Source: Nautilus pompilius (lineage: Eukaryota; Mollusca; Cephalopoda; Nautilida; Nautilidae). From it: DNA of 64,000 nucleotides. The notes under the pieces were generated by a model. It searched no databases. It worked only from the letters and a program-made list of their open reading frames with translations, and was not told the origin of the DNA. The stretch covers positions 752,501 to 816,500 of the forward strand of contig JACATO010002450.1 of assembly GCA_018389105.1 (NCBI GenBank). Direction: 5' to 3'. Positions 47,803 through 60,117 of this stretch are shown piece after piece; within the stretch, counting starts at the first letter, position 1, and each line of letters starts with the position of its first letter. The position numbers and the translations under genes were made by a program.

Positions 47803-48679
47803 CTAATATGAAATCAAAGACAATCCCTGATATTAATAATTTAATGTATTAAATATCACACCTGTTTAAAAACCATATTTCATAAAATAAAAATGAACAT
47901 CAACAAAAAACCAAAAAAGAAGACAGAATACTAAGGCATACATGCTAACCCTAACCCCCTTTTTTAATCAGAGACTCATAGTTTTAGACATAATTTAGAT
48001 CTCTGGATAATGGATTTTATTTCCTATTTTCTACTTTACATAATTTTGTTTTTCTAAAAGTGAAGTAGTTAAAAGTACCATAACTATAAGATTTACCGAA
48101 AATACCCACTTGTGGTAACTGGACATGTAACCATAACCTCTCCCCACCAGAAATATGTCAAATAAGCACAACGTCAATCTGCAGAATACAACTTTCAAGA
48201 CAAGAAATGGCAATATGGCCAAGCTGGACTGACAACTTTCTAAATACTAATAGCACTAAATTAAAATTGTAAGCCCTTTTAGCAATATATATGCAAGGTG
48301 TGCATCAGCTGGTGCGATGAACAAATTACATAAATCATTCAAAATCATAAAAAATGTGTGAATTTAAAAAAAAAACTGAAGCAATTTTTATTTTATCTCC
48401 TTGTTTTTGTTTTTTTCATTTGTTTTCTTCTTTTTAATCACATATTTCATATTTGGTAAGGTTAGGAGTTGACATGTATTTAACAGATTCTACACTCAAC
48501 CCAAGAAAACCACGAAACCAGTGGTTATAGCCTTCTGCAGTAAACCTATAACTAAAACTTTCATACAAAACACAGTCCAAAAACTACTTACATTAGAAAA
48601 TAATTTTCTATGTTGATAATTATAGCAATTATTATTATCATTATCATTCAGATTTTTATAGGTATGTCACTAGTGACAA
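47803..48679. other. Non-coding stretch, presumed first intron
   Basis: AT-rich sequence just downstream, in gene sense, of the host exon's donor. No further exon could be identified. Confidence 0.45.
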
Positions 48680-48721
48680 TTTTATTATTATATTATAATA
48701 ATAATAATAATAATAATAATA
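48680..48721. repeat. TTA/TAA microsatellite
   Basis: TTATTATTATATTATAATAA followed by repeated ATA/ATAATA units. A simple repeat inside the presumed intron, about 125 bases from the donor site. Confidence 0.9.
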
Positions 48722-48837
48722 TCAGTTTAAAGTTACCAATCTATCATACTTATTATATGCTTACTAACTTTTCTGTTGATATAAAATGACCAACCACACA
48801 AAAAAACGTGAAAAAAGTTATAGATATCTCCAAGTGG

Positions 48838-48843
48838 ACTTAC
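48838..48843 (-). promoter_or_regulatory. 5' splice donor GTAAGT
   Basis: The minus-strand sequence GCTTTG followed by GTAAGTCC matches the U1-complementary donor consensus at GTAAGT and ends the open exon in phase 0. Confidence 0.6.
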
Positions 48844-49050
48844 CAAAGCATCAGAAGTTCTTTTCAAGAAGGATCGGCGAATGTTAACCAAGTCTTCGAA
48901 AATTGATGCTAAACTGGTTCGGGAATGACTGTTGTAATCCTTTTGTACCTGAAGCATCATCAAGCTGGTTGATGTTGATCGCCGGACCAAATTGTTATTG
49001 TACTCCAAAACAGGATCAGCAAAACTGGACTGAGGACTCGTCCTGATCAT
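48844..49050 (-). CDS. Host gene, first coding exon (unidentified)
   Basis: Leftward from the ATG at 49050 the frame runs 69 codons (MIRTSPQSSF ... LKRTSDAL) and then meets GTAAGT, a consensus donor, in phase 0. The in-frame stop TAG lies three codons upstream of the ATG, which makes this ATG the likely start. The peptide is Ser/Thr- and Arg-rich, with a basic stretch RRSTSTS that resembles a basophilic kinase site. It ends with an amphipathic helix-like segment (ASIFEDLVNIRRSFLKR). It has no transmembrane or signal sequence. Composition is less AT-rich than surrounding DNA and no repeat similarity was seen. I do not recognise the protein; a cytoplasmic signalling or scaffold protein N-terminus would fit. 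An X-box lies upstream. The remaining exons are not visible, implying a first intron of about 48 kb or more. Confidence 0.6.
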
Positions 49051-49233
49051 ATAGAACTAGCTGGCAAACCTGACTAAAGAAAAATCTATACTCATCCACT
49101 ACCGAAAACTCCTCACACTGTGAGAAACACGTGGTTTGCCACTGATATGATGGAAAAAAAATCTATCAGCACAAACACATGGTTGCAGAAACTGGCAAGT
49201 CAACTTCCTATTTCCTAATTTGTAATAAGGTTA

Positions 49234-49247
49234 GTTTCCATGGCAAC
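49234..49247. promoter_or_regulatory. RFX X-box
   Basis: GTTTCCATGGCAAC is an inverted-repeat X-box (consensus GTNRCC, short spacer, RGYAAC) with a single departure from the ideal GTTGCCATGGCAAC. It sits 183 bases upstream of the exon's ATG, the usual promoter-proximal distance for RFX-regulated genes, many of which are ciliary or neuronal. Confidence 0.55.
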
Positions 49248-49322
49248 TCTTGACTGATATTAAAGACAACCTCTTAAAAATAGTTTCTTTTTGTTTGTTT
49301 GTTTGCTGTTCTTTAAAAACAA

Positions 49323-49343
49323 TCTCTCTCTCTCTCTCTCTCT
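49323..49343. repeat. CT microsatellite
   Basis: About ten CT units just upstream of the putative promoter on the minus strand. CT/GA tracts are common in invertebrate promoters but also simply frequent here. Confidence 0.9.
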
Positions 49344-50429
49344 GGTCTACTCCTTTCTGTCTCTAAATGAATAGTTAATTTATTTGTTCTCAGTTCTTTG
49401 TAATAACACAAGACTGGTGTCAGATTAAGTAATTTTTTGTGTGTCAAAGTGCTTGCCACCTTTACTAATGAAGTTGTTTCTAACTATAGCTATGCTAAGA
49501 CATTCATCAGCAAATGGAATCAGAGGTAAGCACAGTGCACAAGGTAAGAGAACAGATTGGCTTTTGCTTGCTTACAGTATGTGTTTGTGTATTTATAGCT
49601 AGTCTGTCCAGTTTAGTTCCCACCCATGTCAGTTTATGGATAAAGCTACCACCTCTAATTCTACACTGTAAATCACTCCAGAAAACATCCCACTTAGTCA
49701 GTGGCTGTCTTGTCATCTACATGACTGGCTCCCTCAAAATTACGCAAAGTTGCAATTACAAAAGATGTCATCTTTCCTTACTCACCTCCACATATGCACA
49801 CATCTTCTGGCTTTTTATTTATTTTAGTACTAATGCATAGTGTAGAAACTTAGACTAATTTCTAAAGTCCTAGCAGCTCTTCTGATCCAAGCACAACACA
49901 ACAGAAGGTTGTAACAGGTACAGTTTAAACCAAAATCTTAAGAATGACAGCTTAGTTATTGCTTATTCAAGACAACCCTACTCCACAACATCCACTTATT
50001 TGCTGAGAATAAATGTACGGTTGAATTTTTTTTTTTTTAAATTTGTACAGATCAATATTTTTTAATTCTTTTTACAAAAACATTTTAATAAAAAGTTCAG
50101 TTAGTATCTATTCAAGAGAGGAGGAAAAAATAAATATTTTTTTTAAAAAACTTAAGTCATCTGAAAGCAAAAAATTAAATAATTTTAAAAATATTCGGTT
50201 TGAGTATTTATTAGGGATCCAGCAAATTATTGCTATAGCAAAAAAACTACAGGTGCACACTGTTTTCCTTCTTCAGTAGCAAGAATTCTCTCTAGCTAAC
50301 TACAAGCATATTGGCATGTTAAAAGATTATTATAAAAATCAGATCTGTAGACATTAACTCAAACCAATTAATGCAATTATCAAATCTTTTATTATTTTTT
50401 TAAAGCAAAGTTTCCTAATGCTGATGTAC
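49344..50429. other. Non-coding flank, no gene seen
   Basis: Opposed 69- and 108-codon frames at 49507-49840 overlap on opposite strands and show no family motif. A T run lies near 50030. Confidence 0.45.
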
Positions 50430-50513
50430 TTGGGACATTCAAATAAAACCTGGCCAGATACCATTACGGCAATACTATTTCATCCGAGTTTCATTTGAAT
50501 GGCCCTAGTAAAG
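50430..50513. repeat. Palindromic mini-element, best TA-flanked copy
   Basis: TA, then CTTGGGACATTCAAATAAAA and CCTGGCCAGATA; after a short centre, the inverted arm TTTCATCCGAGTTTCATTTG ends AATGGCCCTAG before TA. It is the clearest example of the family together with the copy at 30.26 kb. Confidence 0.8.
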
Positions 50514-50557
50514 TGTCAGCTACTCATACATGAAGATTATACAAATGTAAAAACTAC

Positions 50558-50560
<3 letters not shown>

Positions 50561-50597
<37 letters not shown>

Positions 50598-50619
50598 TGG
50601 ATGGATGGATGGATGGATG
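50561..50619. repeat. Compound GA / GGAT microsatellite
   Basis: About 16 GA units run directly into six to seven GGAT units. Confidence 0.95.
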
Positions 50620-52969
50620 CAGAAAAATAATAGCAATAATAATTTGATTCAAAGTGAATGCTTGTGATATTGAACAAACTCTACAGCTAAACCGACTTAA
50701 TGTTTTCAACTAATCTGGCTTAAATCACCTGAGGACCAATATTTTTTTAAAATTATATTTTAAGTACGTGTTTGATGAGAAATGTTTAAAAAAAATTAAC
50801 AAATTTATATTTTAAGTTAAGGAATTCATCAAAGTCTTAGTAAAATATGATAGGCAAAAAAGTACAGTAGTCTAGAACTATGGACAACATGGCAGATGAC
50901 TTTAGTTCCTTTGGATATGCACACTGTTGAAAACAGCAACAAATGTCAGCTAAAAAAAGAGAAGTTAGCTGCTCATGAACAGCAAGGTAAAGAGAGCACA
51001 GAAAACAATGGTTAATACAGAACATGCATGACGACTTCCCCCTACACTAACCAAGAAATGTACTAAAACTTTTCTGACGCACAATAGAGTAGCAAGCTAC
51101 AGAAAACATACCACTGGCTTACAAACAGCCTGCTTAGAACCTTGACTGCCCACAGCATACCCACTATCCCATCACCAAAGTAGGTGGGTTATTTATTGTA
51201 AGTAATCCACCAATAATGTGGAGTTCTGATTTGTCATTTTTTATTTGAAAATTCCTCCCAACAAACCAACTAATCAAAAAAAAATTTTTTTAATCTTTAC
51301 CAATGTTATACACATGCACTGCCAACTAAAAAATACCTTGTAAATAGTTTACTGCTTATTAGAAAATTAACCTTTTTTTAAATATTTACTTACCAGGTAT
51401 GTTATAGTTATATGCATACATCTTAAGAAAAAACACAATTGTCTATAGAAGAGAGATGTGTGGTGTGGTGTCGTGTGTGTGTTTTTTGTTTACAGAAGTG
51501 AACCTATTTTTATTTAAATTTATCAATTCTCTGCACAGAGAATACATAAAGTATAATGATTTTATAAAAGCTGACTAAAAGACACTAAGGTCTGACTGAA
51601 TAAATCAGTTGTTTTTGTTCAGACACACAGGTATCCAACTCCTGTGACTAGCAAAACATTGGCCGGTATTAGGCTGCATAGCTTCTGCCTTTTAAATTTC
51701 CATCTTCCTGAAAAGTTAAACCTTCACATTTTGAGGAACAGAATTGATTTTCCTACATCATTTTAACTTGGGCAGGTAATTCAAAATAAGTGAAGGTGAG
51801 ATATCTGTAATGTTATTTTTTTTTTTATCTTAAAGCAGCAATTCATATAAAATTGTTTAGCAAATATCCTAATCAAAAAACTAAAGGAAAAAAAAAGGGA
51901 AATTTCATTATAATTAGTAGACCCAAACTTATTTTAATTCTTCCTAAGTTCCTAAATTAAGATCACTTTGGCAAGCCGAAAATTTGACTTATCCAAAGTT
52001 AGGCACATCTTGCTATAAGCCAAGTCTATTTTGGCATAGAGCTGATTTAAACTCAGCCACATGAGCAGTTTCTTGAGTTTTAATGTTACTCATGGATCTT
52101 CACAATTTCTAAATAAAAATGAATGAACAAAAATGACTAACCTAATGAATCTGGGCACTATTATATTTTAATGATGGCAACGTTAAAAGTATATTGTAGC
52201 TTTACTTTTTACATTTGAATTCAGAAAATCTTCAGCATCATCATCATACATGAATTTTGATTAAGACTACTCATTTAGAATGCAGAGTATTCAACTGAAC
52301 TAGTATATTTCACATGAATAAAACTAACACTGTCATAATTCATTCTCCAACTTCTCATATTTTCAAGTAAATACAGCTTTTATGTAGAAAGTGTTTAAAA
52401 AAAAAAAACAAAAATCTAAAATACACATCAACAGAAGAGTGTAACAAGATCAGTCATTTATGATAAAACAAAAACATTTCTGAAGTTGGTAAAACTGAGG
52501 TAAAGAAAATATTTATAGAGAAACAATGCTTGAGCAATTCCAGAGTTCCCTATCTCTATCCAAACTCCAAAGAAAGGAAATAAATTTTTAAAAATTTATT
52601 CAACATGTAATGTAATGTATCCTCCTGTGACACAAGAAAATATTAACTGTTTGACGATGTATCAAGTTTTTAATTGACAATGCTTATTAGATGGTACTAG
52701 CAAATCCAGTAGACATCTGAAGCCTTATATGTTGTATGCTATGTATTATCAAAGCACAATAAAATTTGTACACATCGGGTACTTTCAGCAGCAGTTTACA
52801 AAGATGTAAGATACAGCTAGACAAAGACCAGACACCACGATATAGTACTGTTCATTCAACTATTTAATGTTGGAAAGGTATAACCAGAAGCCAACGAAAA
52901 ATTAGTCTAAAACTGGTCATCAATATATGTATTCATAACATAGTCCTTCATAACTGATCAAAACCAATG
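50620..52969. other. Long non-coding stretch, no gene seen
   Basis: AT-rich. A GTGTGGTGTGGTGTCGTGTG run is near 51460. No gene or named repeat. Confidence 0.5.
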
Positions 52970-53600
52970 ATATTTTACTTCCAATGTTTAAGCCTTTAGT
53001 TCATATATGCCTTGAACTAGTTTTGCATGTGTGGAATCCATATTTAACATAAAATGAGATAAATAGAGTTTACAATAAATTTGCTAGAATGTTTCCATGA
53101 CTTAAGTTATTAGATGTTTGATGGGAGAGATTGAACTGATAAGAGGATTAAAGCATATGAACAATAGCAAATTCTTTAGCTATCTAGAATTAAAACACTA
53201 GAGACTACCTATAAATTGGCTGAAGTATCAGCATGATTTAATATTAGAAAATTTTAGCAAAGAAATATATAGATATTGATAAATAAAATAGATTACTAGC
53301 AATGGATGTTGATAGTAATAGCATTAACCATTTTAAACATCAAATTGACAGAAATTTTGTTTCCACATGGAACTTCATATAAGTTACGATGGCTTCTTAT
53401 CTCAATGTATAGAATGAAACATTTTTTGATATCCAGAACTTAAAATAAAAAAAAACAACTAATTAATGAGTGGAATAAAATGCTGGAATGTTTGGTTAAT
53501 GGTGACAGTGCTAATCAATTTGACTATTTCTCTTATCTTGCACAAACCATGACAACTTCCTTCTGCTTGTAGCCTCTAAACTGAACAAACAAGAAACTAA
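52970..53600 (+). mobile_element. LINE ORF2 C-terminal fragment, longest copy
   Basis: Translation across several frame changes follows the end of a jockey/CR1-like LINE protein. MFKPLVHICLELVLHVWNPY corresponds to the YKSLVRPHLEY-VWNPYL block. INRVYNKFARMFP corresponds to the IE-VQRRATKMIP block. RGLKHMNNSKFF is near 53150. LINEWNKMLECLVNGDSANQ corresponds to the VVNEWNSLP-VV-A-SVN-FK block near the C-terminus at about 53465-53530. 5'-truncated and heavily decayed; no poly-A or short tandem tail was located with confidence. Confidence 0.65.
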
Positions 53601-56589
53601 CAAGCTGCTATACAGGGAGCAGTGTTCGACACCATGACTGCCATGTTTTAGTGTTCATGTTGGAGTGATAATTTTGTAACTACCTCCTTCCAAAACTCTC
53701 TGTTTTTTTGTTCTCAGAAATGTGTAGTTAGCCATTTGGCTGGAAGGTAGTAATCATCTTCATTACTTCAAAATTATTTAATGTTCCCAATTAGATTTTG
53801 GAAATCTACTCAGTACAAAAAGCAATATCAGAAAATGAATGTTGCCTTATTCAAGTCAAAAATTTTCAAATGGCCAAACAAACAAACAAAACTTTTATAA
53901 TTTTTTTGGTGGGGGGAAGACGGAACTTGACAGTCGAACCAGCATTACCCACCTGAATGTAGTACTAAAACAGCATTTGTATATTAAAAATTAAACAAAC
54001 AAACAAAACAATTCCCTCTTGGTATAATTATCTAAAAATGATTTCTATGAAAAAATTTTAAATAAAAAATGTGCAGTAACTTAAACGAGGCTACAAAAAA
54101 ATTTCATTCTTTGAGTCTCTACATAATAATGCACCTTGCAGAAACAAAGTAGGTAATGGTAAACAACTTGCAATCATTTTAACAATGGTCCATTACTTCA
54201 AAGCTACAAAATTATTACTTCTTCTTCACTATTTTTAATTTTTTTTTAATCAATGCCATTATCAAAAACACTTCTCTCTTTGCTTCACTTCTTAAATTCC
54301 ATTAATGTTGTGATCTGGTTGCAACCAAATAACTGAAATGGCCTGAAAACAATTTCTCAAGAATTTGTATCCCATTTGTGACCAGCACAAACCATTCTTT
54401 CCCTCTCTTTATACACAACCACTGTAGTCTTGATGCCCAAGGAAAAATTGAGAAGCACAGAAAACTTGAAAGCCTAAACTCTATCTGATCAAATAAAACA
54501 ACACTATCTTATTTTAAAATTAAAATCATGCATGAAACAACAGAAAATCTTTTTTGTTTTTAAGACATTTTTTGTGTAATTTCAGTCCCATAAATAAAAG
54601 GTGTATATTTTTGTTTTTGCTACATTATTAAATAATAATAATACGAGTTTAAGTCTAAAGACCTTAACAGATTTTATAAGCAGATACATCTGAAATTACC
54701 ATGAGGATTCAACTCTGATAGAAATAAACATAATTTTTCTTGTTTTATTTTTTTAAAAATACACATATCAAGGAAAACAGTAATAAATTATTAAAACAAA
54801 CATGAGGACTAAATATGCTTTTTTCCCCTCAAGACTTTCTTGAAACAAAGCCTCAAACAAATAAGAATAATAAAGTTACCTATTTTGTATCTCCCAGCAG
54901 CAACAAAAAGAGTGAGAAACTATCAAATTCAAAATACAACAAAAAAAAAAATATATATAAGTAAAACCAAATCTGTTGAAATATATATATTTTTTTTAAA
55001 TTAAGATACATCAATATAAAGTAAAAAGGGAGAAATGAGAAAAATTTGCAATTGTTTTGCTTTTTATTTTTCAATTAAAAATCTACAAGCCTGATATTAT
55101 TTTAAAATTAAAATAAAACACTGAAAATTATTTTTTGTAATTTTCTTTAATAGAACTATATGTTCATATCATATCTGACTTTGTGGAGAAAATTCAATCC
55201 TGTTAAATTATATTGTTTTAAATATTAAATTTAATCTGCAAGATGAAAAACTACTAAAAAAAACAATAATAAACACTTATCAGATATCTGAACCCCATTC
55301 TTCAGGTGTGTAAAAATTCCTCATAATCAATCAGTCAAACTCCATGTTGCTACCGATATTTGCAGCCCATAAGCTTTGCGCAGTGAAAAGTTTCTCTCTT
55401 TAAGGAAGATACATCAATATCTTGGATGTTTTTGCCACTATTAGCATAATCAGAATGGGCTATTGTCCACCTAAAGCCCCTTTCAGCTATCACAGCATCA
55501 ACATTAAAGCAATGGCACCTTCATAAACCTTGTTACTGGATGTATTGCTTGATGGAAGCCATTAATGACATGTGAACAAAGGCCATTTATCTTGCCTAAC
55601 ATAACATACACATTAGCAGCAGGCTACAGATTTCAGTGAAAAGCCAAACATCCCTCAATTCACATCACTCTTGATACTCATGGATCTGGAGAATGTTTGG
55701 TGAGACTCTTGAGTCAATGTGCCATTATGTCCACTTGGCTCTTCTTACAGAACTTATTCTTTGTCCTGTATACAAAACAAATTCTATGCAGTAAAAATCC
55801 ATTAAAATAATTAAACTATTAATTTTTTTTAATCAAGAAAGAAGTAACAATTTGCAAGTCAGAATTAAAAAAACAACAATAAATAGATAAGGTAACAATA
55901 CTAAAGGGAAAAAGTTGTTCCTTTATTAAGAAATATTTTTCTCTAACTTTATTTTTATAAACATTAAAGCACAACAGATGTTTTATACAGCTTTCTTTGA
56001 AGCAACTTTGGCTGGTTCATAATCAAATTTAGCCAGATGCCCTTATTAAAAAGATAGAACAAAAAAATCAAAGCAGCATCTCAAGTACAATGCCATGAGA
56101 AGTCTGATGTAAAAGAGAGATTGATGCCAAGCAGAATTTTATCGCCATCTTGATCATTCTCCCCTTTGTAGTTTTCCAATAGAATTTTACAAATGACTTC
56201 TTGTCAAAAAAAGAGAGTCAGAATAAAGATAACAATTATGAAGAACCGAGATAATGTTGAAGCAAAGTGAATGCATTAAGTTAAAAAAAAATTTTTAATC
56301 AATCAGTTATGCAATTTTAAAAAAATTCAAATAATAAATTATTTTCATTCCCTTTGTTGTGGTTCTTAATTAGAGAATTTTTTAAAAATTATTTATAAGA
56401 ATTAGAATTAAAACTCAATAATATCTGTAAGCCAAAATTAGTCAGAAATGCAGTTTATACACCAAAGTACCAGTATCTTCAAAAAATTGTACAGATTAAA
56501 ATGCATAATACTTCCACTAAATAAGCTTTATTTTAAATATTTATCATTGTTGCACGCTTCCCTGTTTAAGGGGGGTATGAATCCTTATC
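53601..56589. other. Long non-coding stretch, no gene seen
   Basis: Very AT-rich to 55.3 kb, with AAACAAACAAAC units near 53880 and 53995. 55310-55770 is less AT-rich and reads as possible decayed coding sequence, but no family motif could be named on either strand. Confidence 0.45.
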
Positions 56590-56740
56590 TTGGTTACAAG
56601 ATTACTGATCTGTGCTGACATGATGAATGGATTGCACCACCACTTCTCAGCATTGGAGACAACAAAAATAAAGTCCCTACTATCTCTCTTTTTTTAGATG
56701 TGGGAGAAAACTAGAGTCCCCAGATTATATATAGAGATAG
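56590..56740 (-). mobile_element. Possible SINE fragment, minus strand
   Basis: CTTCTCAGCATTGGAGACAA and TTTAGATGTGGGAGAAAACT resemble segments of the minus-strand SINE copies at 27.35 and 43.25 kb (TTCTGAGCATTGGAGGAAAC; AAATGTGAGAGGAAACCACA). The tRNA-like head is not recognisable. Confidence 0.35.
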
Positions 56741-57904
56741 TTATTATTTATTAGTTACATAGCCACCTGCTATTATAAACTGTTGAGCAAAGATAATAAT
56801 ATGACTAAAATTAATACTAAAAACAAAACCTAGACTGACTATCTGACTGAATGCTAGCAGAATCTTAAATCTCTATTTCTTCTCACAGCATTTGACTGTT
56901 CTAGGATAAAAAGCTGGTCCCTATAGGTAGATGATTAAAAATGGCTTTTTAGTTATACTTTCTTTATTTGGGTTCCATTTTGCTTTTAAATATTGATTCT
57001 GGACATTTGTACTTTTTGGTGATTTTCCTCTTAAATCCATGTAAACGTAAACCTGGCATTGAGCAAGCAATTTGACTGGCATGTTATCTGTTGACTTCTT
57101 TCAGAGACTTCCACCAAAAACAATGGTTTAACAGTTACTGCTTGTTTGCCATGCATTGGCTAGTGATTATTAGACATTAAAAAACTAAATTATAAAATGC
57201 TTTATTAACTATTACATAACCATATGGAATACTTTCCCAGAGAAGATTAAGCATTAACTGTCTTAATGATATACTGAATGCCCCCACCATTGTTTTCATA
57301 GCAAAATATCTGCTGCTCAGCCACCTAATTCATTGAAATTCTATAGAAAAAATGACAGCCATCTACTTTTTTTTTTTAGAATTTATTACTCCAAATAATA
57401 AAACTCTTTTTATGTTTGATTTTTCCACAATCCAACATGCAAATACATTTCTTAATTTCTTTTAATTAAAAAAAAAAAAGTAGCAAATTATGTGTAAATT
57501 ATTCTCTTTCAGGAACTTTTAAGGGATTTTGTGCCAAAAGTTCTGCATATACTCGTTCCTACACAACTTTTTGCTAAAGTATTAATGTCACTACAAAGGT
57601 TTCACAATTCTGTTTTGTCAGTAATAAAACAATATAAATTCCAAAAATAAAGGAAGTTTATTAGGTTATCCTGTTTAAATAAATGTTATGGGATAATTTT
57701 AATGATTAACAGAACAAAAAATTGGAAGAGGCAAAAGTTCAAGCAATCTCTTAAAATCTCCATATCAGAAGTACTATGTGGGATATTTTCAGTTAAATAA
57801 AAAATCGATTTTTTTTTTTTAAAAAAAGCTTCAACGAGACCTGATCACAAAGTTCTGGCATTAAACTTATTCTTATAAAACTAAAGGACAACACAGTTAA
57901 TCAA
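56741..57904. other. Non-coding stretch, no gene seen
   Basis: AT-rich with T/A runs at about 57365, 57465 and 57810. Confidence 0.5.
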
Positions 57905-58900
57905 ATCTATCCGTCTCCTTTTGATTAAACATGGCAATTCCAGCAGTCCTGACATTTTTTTAAAGCATCTCTGGTACTCTTCTTTTGGGATGACTTTTAG
58001 TTTCCAATTCACATTTTGGATGATAGTTAGCACATCATGAAATCTCTTTTCTTTTAAGGTGTTTCAATCTGGGGAACAGAAAAAAGTCATTTGATGCCAA
58101 ACCTGGTGAATAGGGTGGGTCGGGAAGCAGTGGAATGTTGCACAGCAAAAAAATTCTTGTGTGGAGTGTGCTGACACATTATCATGATGCAACATCCACT
58201 AACCTGCCCCATTTTTAGGCCACTTCCGTTGAACTGTATCTCATGAGTGTGTGTTTCAGAATGGCCAAATAAAACCACAGACTCACCATCTAACCTTGTA
58301 GAATGAACTCATGGTGCACAACACTTTCATTGTCAAAAAATAATCTTCACGTTTGAGTGCACCTGTCTTGCTTTCTTTGGTCAAGTGATTGCAGGGTCTT
58401 CCAGTGAGATGACCGACAATTAGTCTTGAGGTCTTAGCTGTAAACCCAAGTCCTGTCACCTGTAGTGATGCTGGGCAAGAAGTTTTCATCATTTGTTGCA
58501 TGATTAATGAACTGCTAAGACACTATAAGGCAATGTTCCTTCTGTTTCAGAGAGAGAACCAACCTCATTTCAAATTCTTGAATCAAAATAGTTTTACATG
58601 TGCCTTAGGAGATGCCAACTTCTTTTGCCACTTCACAAATTGTCTATTACCACCAATCATGTCACAAGCACGACCAACTGATTCCTCACTGTGTAAGGTT
58701 GATGGATAGCTAAAGTGTGGATCATCATTGATGGAAGTTAGACCATTTTTAAACCAAGCTAACCACTCAAATGTTTTCAAACACACAAAAACTTCATCCC
58801 CAAAAGCAGTTTTTAATATTTCATAGGGTTCTGTGGCTGTCTTACTGAGTTTCACACAGAATTTGCTGCACACATGCTGTTCCTTCAAGTCAGACATTTT
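57905..58900 (-). mobile_element. mariner transposon relic
   Basis: From the ATG at 58897 the minus frame reads MSDLKEQHVCSKFCVKLSKT, then EILKTAFGDEVFVCLKTFEW and WFKNGLTSINDD. This is the N-terminal HTH of mariner transposases (the group related to human FLJ37770/GVQW-type sequences). After frame changes the DDE part follows: ITTGDRTWVYS (first Asp region, near 58455), DNESVVHHEFI, then LHHDNVSAHS (second Asp, near 58190) and a degraded PPYSPGLASNDFFLF block (near 58110), with IPKEEYQRCF near 57980. About 330 residues' worth of sequence is represented, so the coding region is nearly full length but broken several times. The inverted repeats were not identified. Confidence 0.8.
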
Positions 58901-60069
58901 ACAATGGGACAAAAAAATAGACACATCTACATAAGAAAAAAACTTGCCACTCAAGACTGAGACAAGATCGCAGCTTCCTTCCAGAGGTGTGATGTCAGCA
59001 ATCATTGCCAACAATGCCACTCATTTTTCCCTGCAATAAATTTAGTTGTGTTCAAACCTCATATTTATTATTCATGAGAAGTGCCACAAAAGATTAGAAC
59101 CTTGGATAATGTTAGAATTATGCTTAAGTAATATGCATTAATTAGAAGTGAACGCAATTTCAAAGTGAAACAATTTTTGCATACTCATTAAGTCAAAAAA
59201 TTTATTAATGCAACCAATGAAAAACCTGACAGTTTATTTTCCTTTTTTTAAATCTGCAGAATTTCAGAAATAAGTGATGACTTTAAAGATTTTATAAATA
59301 AAAGAAAGTTACCATTACATTATATTCATCATTGTTGTACCATTACTCAGTTCAAAGGTCATGAAACATTTATAAATAGTAATTTTGTAATGCTCCAGTG
59401 ATTATGCAAATACAAAATTATAGAAGCATTATTTCTTAGCTACAAAACTAAAATGCACCATTTGTGGTAAATTATGGATGTAGTACCTTATTATTAGTCT
59501 TCATTTCTCAAATTCATGATGGTGGTTACATAAGTAAAACACTAATGACTCTAACAAGATACTGCTAAGCATACTTCATAAAAAATTGAAAATGTTGTAA
59601 GCATTAATGTGCCATTATTTGATTTCTTTCTCTCTACATCTATAAATTAACTGTTCTCTTTCAGTATAAATACATACAATTCATAATTTTCTTTTACTAT
59701 GCACCTGAAAAAAAAAAGAAAAAACTTTGAGATCATTATTTGCCATTTTAAGCAGGAGGTGGTTGAAAGCAGGAAAAAAGGGTTAACTAACTGTAAAATA
59801 CCTAGTTGCCAACTTGAAGGGCTTAATATTGCAATCAATCATAATTACCAAACAACTTTAGCTTAGTTTCTTCAACATTTTACATAATCAAATAGAGCAG
59901 TAGCAGGTTCTTTGTGATATTTCTGCATGTGATGCTAAACAGGACTGATGTAGTTGCTCCAGGAGAATGTTTTATTAGATGTTACTAGTTACCCGTAACT
60001 TTTCAATATTATTATGGCTAACTGGAATATTTTTTATATTTAAAATAACTCTGCATTTATAATGTGTTT
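58901..60069. other. Non-coding stretch, no gene seen
   Basis: 58901-59040 probably holds the 5' untranslated part and terminus of the mariner relic. Beyond it no gene or repeat is recognisable. Confidence 0.45.

Positions 60070-60115
<46 letters not shown>
60070..60115. repeat. Compound TA / GA microsatellite
   Basis: A run of TA units (60070-60084) passes directly into about 15 GA units. Confidence 0.95.

Positions 60116-60117
<2 letters not shown>

Noticed and set aside
49507-49840. Opposed 69- and 108-codon frames near the promoter
   Set aside because: No family similarity, no splice signals and mutual overlap on opposite strands.
53900-53960. GGTTCGACTG-type B box on the minus strand
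   Set aside because: An isolated motif without a tRNA fold or SINE body.
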